Source: Paracoccaceae bacterium
GTDB taxonomy: Bacteria > Pseudomonadota > Alphaproteobacteria > Rhodobacterales > Rhodobacteraceae
Direction: 5' to 3'
Length of the DNA: 64,000 bases
NCBI GenBank assembly: GCA_002708925.1
Contig: PAPN01000007.1
Location: 74,080-138,079, forward strand
Shown one piece after another: positions 59,762 to 64,000 of this stretch; the stretch's first letter is position 1; each line of letters starts with the position of its first letter. The notes beneath the pieces are model-generated. The model had not been told where the DNA came from. It worked only from the letters and a program-made list of their open reading frames with translations, and ran no database searches. Both the position numbers and the translations under genes were made by a program.

Positions 59762-61083
59762 TGCAGACACATTTCACCGAAACGCAATTGCAAGATCCCG
59801 GCATCCAGCGGGCGAATGAAATCCTGCGGGCCTGTGTGCATTGCGGTTTCTGCACGGCGACCTGCCCCACCTATCAGGTGCTGGGGGATGAGCTGGACAG
59901 CCCGCGCGGCCGTATCTACCTGATCAAGGATATGCTGGAAAACGAGCGGGTGCCGGATGCCAAGACCGTTCAGCACATTGATCGCTGCCTGTCTTGCCTG
60001 GCTTGTATGACGACCTGCCCCAGCGGTGTGCATTACATGCATCTGATCGACCATGCGCGCGCTTATGTCGAGAAAACCTATAAGCGCCCCTTCAGCGACC
60101 GGGCTCTGCGATGGGTTTTGGCGCGGATCCTGCCCTATCCGGGGCGGTTCCGGCTGGCCTTGTTGGGGGCCAAGATCGGGCGGCCCTTTGCCTTTCTGAT
60201 GCCCGATGCGCGGCTGAAGGCGATGCTGAAAATGGCGCCCAGGCAGATTCCTCCGGTCAGCCGCAATGACGATCCGCAGGTGTTCACCCCTCAGATGCCC
60301 CGCAAGAAGCGCGTGGCCCTGATGACCGGCTGCGCGCAAAAGGCGCTGAACACCGACATTAACGACGCCACGATCCGGCTGTTGCGCCGGCTGGGCTGCG
60401 AGGTGGTGATCGCGAAAGGCGCGGGCTGCTGCGGGGCGCTGACCCATCACATGGGCCGCGAGGACGAATCCCACGCCACCGCCGCCAAGAACATCCGCGC
60501 CTGGACGGCCGAAATGGACGCGGACGGGCTGGATGCGATCGGGATCAACACCTCGGGCTGCGGGACGACGGTGAAGGATTACGGTCATATGTTCCGCAAT
60601 GATCCTCTGGCTGCCGATGCCGCGCGGGTGTCGGGCATTGCGATGGATGTCTCGGAGCTGCTGATGCAGCTGGACCTGCCCGAAGGCCCCGATCAGAGGC
60701 TGACCGTCGGCTATCATGCCGCCTGTTCCCTGCAACACGGCCAGAAGGTGAAAACCTTCCCCAAGGACTTGCTGAAACGCGCCGGTTTCAAAGTGGCCGA
60801 GCCCGCCGACAGCCATCTGTGCTGCGGCAGTGCGGGGACGTATAACCTGATGCAGCCCGAGATTTCGGCGCAGTTGAAGGCGCGCAAGGTCCGCACGCTT
60901 GAGGCGATCCAGCCCGACATCATCGCCGCCGGAAATATCGGCTGTATGGTGCAGATCGGCTCGGGGACGGATGTGCCGGTGGTGCACACGGTCGAGCTGC
61001 TGGACTGGGCCACCGGCGGGCCCGTGCCGCCTGCGCTGAACGGTCAGGCCAGGCGCAACGATGGTGTGCCAATCCTGCGCTAA
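59761..61083 (+). CDS. glcF: glycolate oxidase iron-sulfur subunit GlcF
   Basis: A 440-residue iron-sulfur protein with two 4Fe-4S ferredoxin motifs, CVHCGFCTATCPTY (near residue 25) and CLSCLACMTTCPSG (near 80), and two CCG domains (GCCGALTHH; LCCGSAGTYN). It carries electrons from GlcD to the quinone pool or membrane partner. It overlaps glcE by one base and ends the operon. Confidence 0.95.
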   Translation: MQTHFTETQLQDPGIQRANEILRACVHCGFCTATCPTYQVLGDELDSPRGRIYLIKDMLENERVPDAKTVQHIDRCLSCLACMTTCPSGVHYMHLIDHARAYVEKTYKRPFSDRALRWVLARILPYPGRFRLALLGAKIGRPFAFLMPDARLKAMLKMAPRQIPPVSRNDDPQVFTPQMPRKKRVALMTGCAQKALNTDINDATIRLLRRLGCEVVIAKGAGCCGALTHHMGREDESHATAAKNIRAWTAEMDADGLDAIGINTSGCGTTVKDYGHMFRNDPLAADAARVSGIAMDVSELLMQLDLPEGPDQRLTVGYHAACSLQHGQKVKTFPKDLLKRAGFKVAEPADSHLCCGSAGTYNLMQPEISAQLKARKVRTLEAIQPDIIAAGNIGCMVQIGSGTDVPVVHTVELLDWATGGPVPPALNGQARRNDGVPILR

Positions 61084-61150
61084 GCGCGCCCTAATTTCGC
61101 CTGATCCGTGGGCTACACCCGAAACCGGACCATAGGGATTCGGAGACGCA

Positions 61151-61966
61151 ATGCTGCGCAGTTTCATCAAGGCTCTGGTACTTTCTACAGTTGGCGCAAT
61201 GGCTTGGGCCGAGGACGCTCCGTTGCAACGCCTGAACACTGGCGACGATTCGCGCGGCTGGGAGGGCGTGGGTCGGCTGGAGCTGGGCGGCTCTGGTTTC
61301 TGTACCGGAGCGCTGATCGCACCCGATCTGGTGCTGACCGCCGCGCATTGTCTGTTCGATCCGGCCACGGGCGAACGGGTGGATTTCGGCAAGATCGAGT
61401 TTCTGGCGGGCCTGCGTAATGGCCGGGCCGAGGCCTACCGCAGAATCCGCCGGGTTGTCATTCATCCGTCATATCGGTTCAGCGAAAAGGCGACGGCCAA
61501 ACGGGTCCGCAGTGATCTGGCTCTGTTGCAATTGCTGCGCCCGGTGCGAAACACCATCGTGCATCCGTTCGAAACCGGCGTGCATCCCGATCAGGGAGAC
61601 AGTGTGGGCGTGGTCTCTTATGCGCTGGACCGAGCCGCCGCGCCGTCCTTGCAGGAAGCGTGTGACGTGATCCACCGCTCCAAAGGCGTGCTGGTGATGA
61701 GCTGTGACGTCAATTTCGGATCGTCCGGGGCGCCGGTGTTCCGTATCCAGGATGGCCAGGCGCAGATTGTTTCAGTCATTTCGGCCAAGGCGCAGGTGGA
61801 CGGGCAAAAGGTGGCCTTGGGCGCGCAGCTGGATGGCTCGGTTGAGCTGCTGAAATCCCAGCTAAGCAGCGGTGTCGGCGTGACTCAGGATTTCATGCCC
61901 CGAATTCGCGGCGCCGTTCCGGTGACCGGGCGTTCCGTCGGCGGGGCGAAGTTCGTCAAACCCTAG
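61151..61966 (+). CDS. trypsin-like serine peptidase (S1 family)
   Basis: A 271-residue exported protease. Signal peptide MLRSFIKALVLSTVGAMAWA. Catalytic triad can be seen as His66 in LTAAHC, Asp122 in RSDLALLQL and Ser192 in FGSSGAPVF. The Ser loop reads GSSGAP rather than GDSGGP, like glutamyl-endopeptidase (V8) types. It acts in the periplasm or outside; substrate unknown. TTCGGAG precedes ATG 61151. Confidence 0.9.
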   Translation: MLRSFIKALVLSTVGAMAWAEDAPLQRLNTGDDSRGWEGVGRLELGGSGFCTGALIAPDLVLTAAHCLFDPATGERVDFGKIEFLAGLRNGRAEAYRRIRRVVIHPSYRFSEKATAKRVRSDLALLQLLRPVRNTIVHPFETGVHPDQGDSVGVVSYALDRAAAPSLQEACDVIHRSKGVLVMSCDVNFGSSGAPVFRIQDGQAQIVSVISAKAQVDGQKVALGAQLDGSVELLKSQLSSGVGVTQDFMPRIRGAVPVTGRSVGGAKFVKP

Positions 61967-61969
61967 GGG

Positions 61970-61996
61970 CTTGAATCCGGCCCGTTCCATCCCCAA
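61970..61996 (+). promoter_or_regulatory. candidate RpoH (heat-shock) promoter of hsp20
   Basis: CTTGAA, 15 nt, CCCCAA (consensus CTTGAA...CCCCAT), 98 bp before the Hsp20 start codon. Fits heat-shock control by sigma-32. Confidence 0.55.
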
Positions 61997-62094
61997 CTGA
62001 GCATCATCAGGGACGCCACAAACGGGTCCCGTGATTTGATCTGCCTGTCCAATCGGAAGGCTTCATTCTGGTATCGCTCAACGGAGGATTCCCT

Positions 62095-62562
62095 ATGCGT
62101 AGCTTTGATCTTGCCCCCCTGTATCGCGCCACGGTCGGTTTTGACCAGATCGCAGACATGATGGACCGCGTGTTCACCAACGATGTCCCTCAGCCCAGCT
62201 ATCCCCCTTATAACATTGAAAAAACGGACGAGAACACCTACCGTATCTCGATTGCCGTTGCCGGGTTCTCAGCCGATGATCTGTCGGTCGAGGTAAAGGA
62301 AAACGCCCTGATCGTTTCCGCCCGCAAAGCCGACGAACAAGACGAGCGCACCTATCTGCATCGCGGCATCGCCACCCGCGCATTCGAGCGCCGCTTTACT
62401 CTGGCAGACCATGTGCGCGTCAATGGTGCTGCCCATACGGACGGTATGCTGCACATCGACCTGGTTCGCGAAATGCCCGAGGCCCTGAAACCGCGCCGGA
62501 TCGAGATCGCCAGCGGCGCGCCCGTCCCGCAGGATGTGGTGGATGCCAAAGCGGTGAACTAA
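62095..62562 (+). CDS. Hsp20/alpha-crystallin family small heat-shock protein
   Basis: A 155-residue chaperone of the IbpA type. The alpha-crystallin domain runs from about residue 40 to 130 (YRISIAVAGFSADDLSVEV; ALIVSARKADE; HRGIATRAFERRFTLADHV) with a C-terminal RRIEI in place of the IxI tail. It holds unfolding proteins during stress. GGAGGATTCCCT precedes ATG 62095, a heat-shock promoter candidate lies upstream, and a terminator follows. Confidence 0.95.
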   Translation: MRSFDLAPLYRATVGFDQIADMMDRVFTNDVPQPSYPPYNIEKTDENTYRISIAVAGFSADDLSVEVKENALIVSARKADEQDERTYLHRGIATRAFERRFTLADHVRVNGAAHTDGMLHIDLVREMPEALKPRRIEIASGAPVPQDVVDAKAVN

Positions 62563-62591
62563 CCCGCCGCGTTCCCCGGTTGTCATGCGCA

Positions 62592-62621
62592 CCCGCCTTG
62601 TCCTTGGCAAGGCGGGTTTTT
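62592..62621 (+). terminator. intrinsic terminator of hsp20
   Basis: CCCGCCTTG, loop TCCTTGG, CAAGGCGGG, then TTTTT. It lies 29 bp past the stop. Confidence 0.92.
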
Positions 62622-62714
62622 CTGTTTTCCGACGGCTTCACAAATTATGTCAGGCATATTGACTTATATTCGAATCCGGCAGATGTTGCGCAATATCACG
62701 AAAGGAATCGGGTC

Positions 62715-63926
62715 ATGAGCTTTCCAAATATTTTCGCCAGTCGCATGTCAGGGATGAAAGCATCGGAAATCCGCGAGCTGCTGAAGCTGCTGGATCAGCC
62801 GGATATCATCTCGTTTGCCGGGGGGATTCCGGATCCGGCGCTCTTTCCTGTCGAAAAATTCCAGGCGGCCATGAACAGGGCTCTGAGCGATGGCCATCAT
62901 GCGGCCTCGTTGCAATATTCGACATCCGAGGGCTATCTGCCGCTGCGCGAATGGATTGCGGGGCAGATGGCCGCGCTGGGGGTTGAGTGCACGCCCGAGA
63001 ACATCCTGATCACCAGCGGATCGCAACAGGCACTGGATTATCTGGGCAAATTGTTCCTGTCGCCGGGGGATACGGCCCTGGTGGGGTGGCCGACCTATCT
63101 GGGGGCGCTGGGGGCGTTCAATGCCTACGAGCCGTGCTATGACCAGTTGCAACCGGGCGCGAACCGCGCGGCTGGGGATTTCGCGGATCAGGCCGCTCCG
63201 GGCCGGGTGAAATTCGCCTATCTGTCGGTGGATTTCGCGAACCCGACGGGGGCGACGCTGACCCAATCCGAGCGCGAAAACATTCTGGATCTGGCAGAAG
63301 AGCTGGACTGCGCCGTGATCGAGGACGCGGCCTATCAGGCGCTGCGCTATGAAGGTGCGCCGATCCCGCCGATCCTGGCGTTGGAAATGGCACGCAAAGG
63401 GAAGATCGACGCGTGCCGCACGGTCTATTGCGGGTCTTTTTCCAAGACGCTGTCTCCGGGGTTGCGGATCGGCTGGGTCTGTGCGGCGCGGCCGGTCATT
63501 GATCGGATGGTGCTGCTGAAACAAGCGGGGGACCTGCACACGCCCTCATTGAATCAGATGGCAATCGCCCAGGTCGCGGCGGATGGGTTTGACGCGCATT
63601 TGTCGTGTCTGCGGGCCTCGTATCGCGCGCGCCGGGATCGGATGTTGGCGGCGCTTGAACAGCACATGCCTGCGGGCGTAAGCTGGACACGCCCCGAGGG
63701 CGGTATGTTCGTCTGGCTGACCCTGCCCAGGGGCATGGACGGCGCAAAGCTGCTGGCGCAGGCGCTGCAAGAAGAGAAGGTGGCCTTTGTTCCGGGCGGT
63801 GCGTTTTTTGCGGATGGATCGGGGAAGAATGCGCTCAGGCTCAATTTCTCCAGCCCGTCACACGCGGCGATTGACGAGGGAATCGCACGGTTGGGGCGGG
63901 TCTTGCGCCGGGCGCTATACGCATGA
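62715..63926 (+). CDS. PLP-dependent aminotransferase (LysN/2-aminoadipate transaminase-like)
   Basis: A 403-residue class I/II-fold aminotransferase, like LysN and the enzyme half of MocR regulators but without an HTH domain. LDQPDIISFAGGIPDPALFP, YSTSEGYLPLREW, GSQQALDYLGKLF, and the Schiff-base Lys in GSFSKTLSPGLRIGW are visible. ATG 62715 preceded by AAAGGAATCGGGTC. The substrate is uncertain. The last 74 bases of the window (63927-64000) follow its stop and show no gene. Confidence 0.9.
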   Translation: MSFPNIFASRMSGMKASEIRELLKLLDQPDIISFAGGIPDPALFPVEKFQAAMNRALSDGHHAASLQYSTSEGYLPLREWIAGQMAALGVECTPENILITSGSQQALDYLGKLFLSPGDTALVGWPTYLGALGAFNAYEPCYDQLQPGANRAAGDFADQAAPGRVKFAYLSVDFANPTGATLTQSERENILDLAEELDCAVIEDAAYQALRYEGAPIPPILALEMARKGKIDACRTVYCGSFSKTLSPGLRIGWVCAARPVIDRMVLLKQAGDLHTPSLNQMAIAQVAADGFDAHLSCLRASYRARRDRMLAALEQHMPAGVSWTRPEGGMFVWLTLPRGMDGAKLLAQALQEEKVAFVPGGAFFADGSGKNALRLNFSSPSHAAIDEGIARLGRVLRRALYA

Positions 63927-64000
63927 TTTTTCGCAAAAATGAGGGGCGTTAACACTTCGGTCAGGGTATTGCGTCATACCTGAAACATAAGCAGACGGGT

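Noticed and set aside
62660-62690. TATTCGAATCC resembling a tRNA T-loop
   Set aside because: No acceptor stem, D arm or anticodon arm can be drawn around it.
1-64000. CRISPR arrays, insertion sequences, prophage or plasmid genes
   Set aside because: Looked for regular repeats, transposases, integrases and phage proteins through the window; none seen.

Overview
The window looks like the chromosome of a GC-rich alphaproteobacterium of the order Rhodobacterales (Roseobacter/Rhodobacter group). This is inferred from gene content and order: purH-lspA-DUF3035-two M16 peptidases, an ALDH16-type double-length aldehyde dehydrogenase beside deoC, a PuuE-UraD fusion, glcDEF, MoxR-DUF58-DUF4159, and many small Rhodobacterales-type lipoproteins. 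Coding density is very high, several gene pairs share ATGA/GTGA/TGATG start-stop overlaps, and no gene-free stretch exceeds 300 bp. I saw no rRNA, tRNA, CRISPR array, insertion sequence or prophage gene, so this is core chromosome rather than an island.

Layout. 1-11.5 kb: 3' end of dapB, a small secreted protein, a DUF1674 protein, rsmB, a heparinase II/III-like protein, purH, lspA, a DUF3035 lipoprotein, a catalytic/non-catalytic M16 peptidase pair, a THUMP RNA methyltransferase and a half-length VOC protein. 11.5-17.5 kb (minus strand): ALDH16, deoC, a degenerate DgoK-like protein, then a SulP transporter. 17.5-24 kb: a phosphatase-like/sulfide:quinone reductase fusion that leads into the SulP gene, then a purine (urate) catabolism block with an NCS2 permease, ureidoglycolate lyase, ureidoglycine aminohydrolase, allantoinase-OHCU decarboxylase and, divergently, HIU hydrolase. 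24-31 kb: smpB, a glycine-rich membrane protein, sseA, an aromatic/aspartate aminotransferase, a cold-shock protein, dapA and a lytic transglycosylase. 31-38 kb: split mnmC functions (FAD oxidase and MnmD), an EamA exporter, an FMN reductase, an OmpA lipoprotein, an Ada-like methyltransferase divergent from nth, and a PfkB kinase. 37.5-43.5 kb: a sulfotransferase divergent from a GT14/DUF5928 glycosyltransferase, polA, and a small zinc-finger protein. 43.5-48.8 kb: an ABC ATPase without its permease, an internally deleted CDF metal transporter, tesB, a WYL regulator with a VOC protein, hydroxypyruvate isomerase and DUF1285. 48.8-57 kb: a MoxR-DUF58-DUF4159-membrane protein operon, then small secreted and membrane proteins. 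57-64 kb: glycolate oxidase glcDEF, a trypsin-like protease, Hsp20 and a LysN-like aminotransferase.

Metabolic links. The urate block should yield glyoxylate and urea, glcDEF makes glyoxylate from glycolate, and the Hyi-like protein handles the next C3 intermediates, so glyoxylate metabolism recurs. Uricase and allantoate amidohydrolase are not in the window. DeoC yields acetaldehyde, which the adjacent ALDH16 could oxidise (inference). SQR-phosphatase plus SulP suggests sulfide detoxification with sulfur-anion transport.

The most unusual signals are non-coding or reductive: (1) two intergenic hairpins whose loops are, on the complementary strand, exact four-tract G-quadruplex motifs with one-base spacers; (2) five copies of a roughly 25-bp element with core GAGTATT, four of them 18-41 nt past a stop codon in sense orientation; (3) two apparently in-frame deleted genes (VOC, CDF) and one apparent pseudokinase (DgoK-like); (4) a 21-bp palindrome in the divergent control region of the purine genes. 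Start sites and functions are from reading the sequence only; no database search was run.
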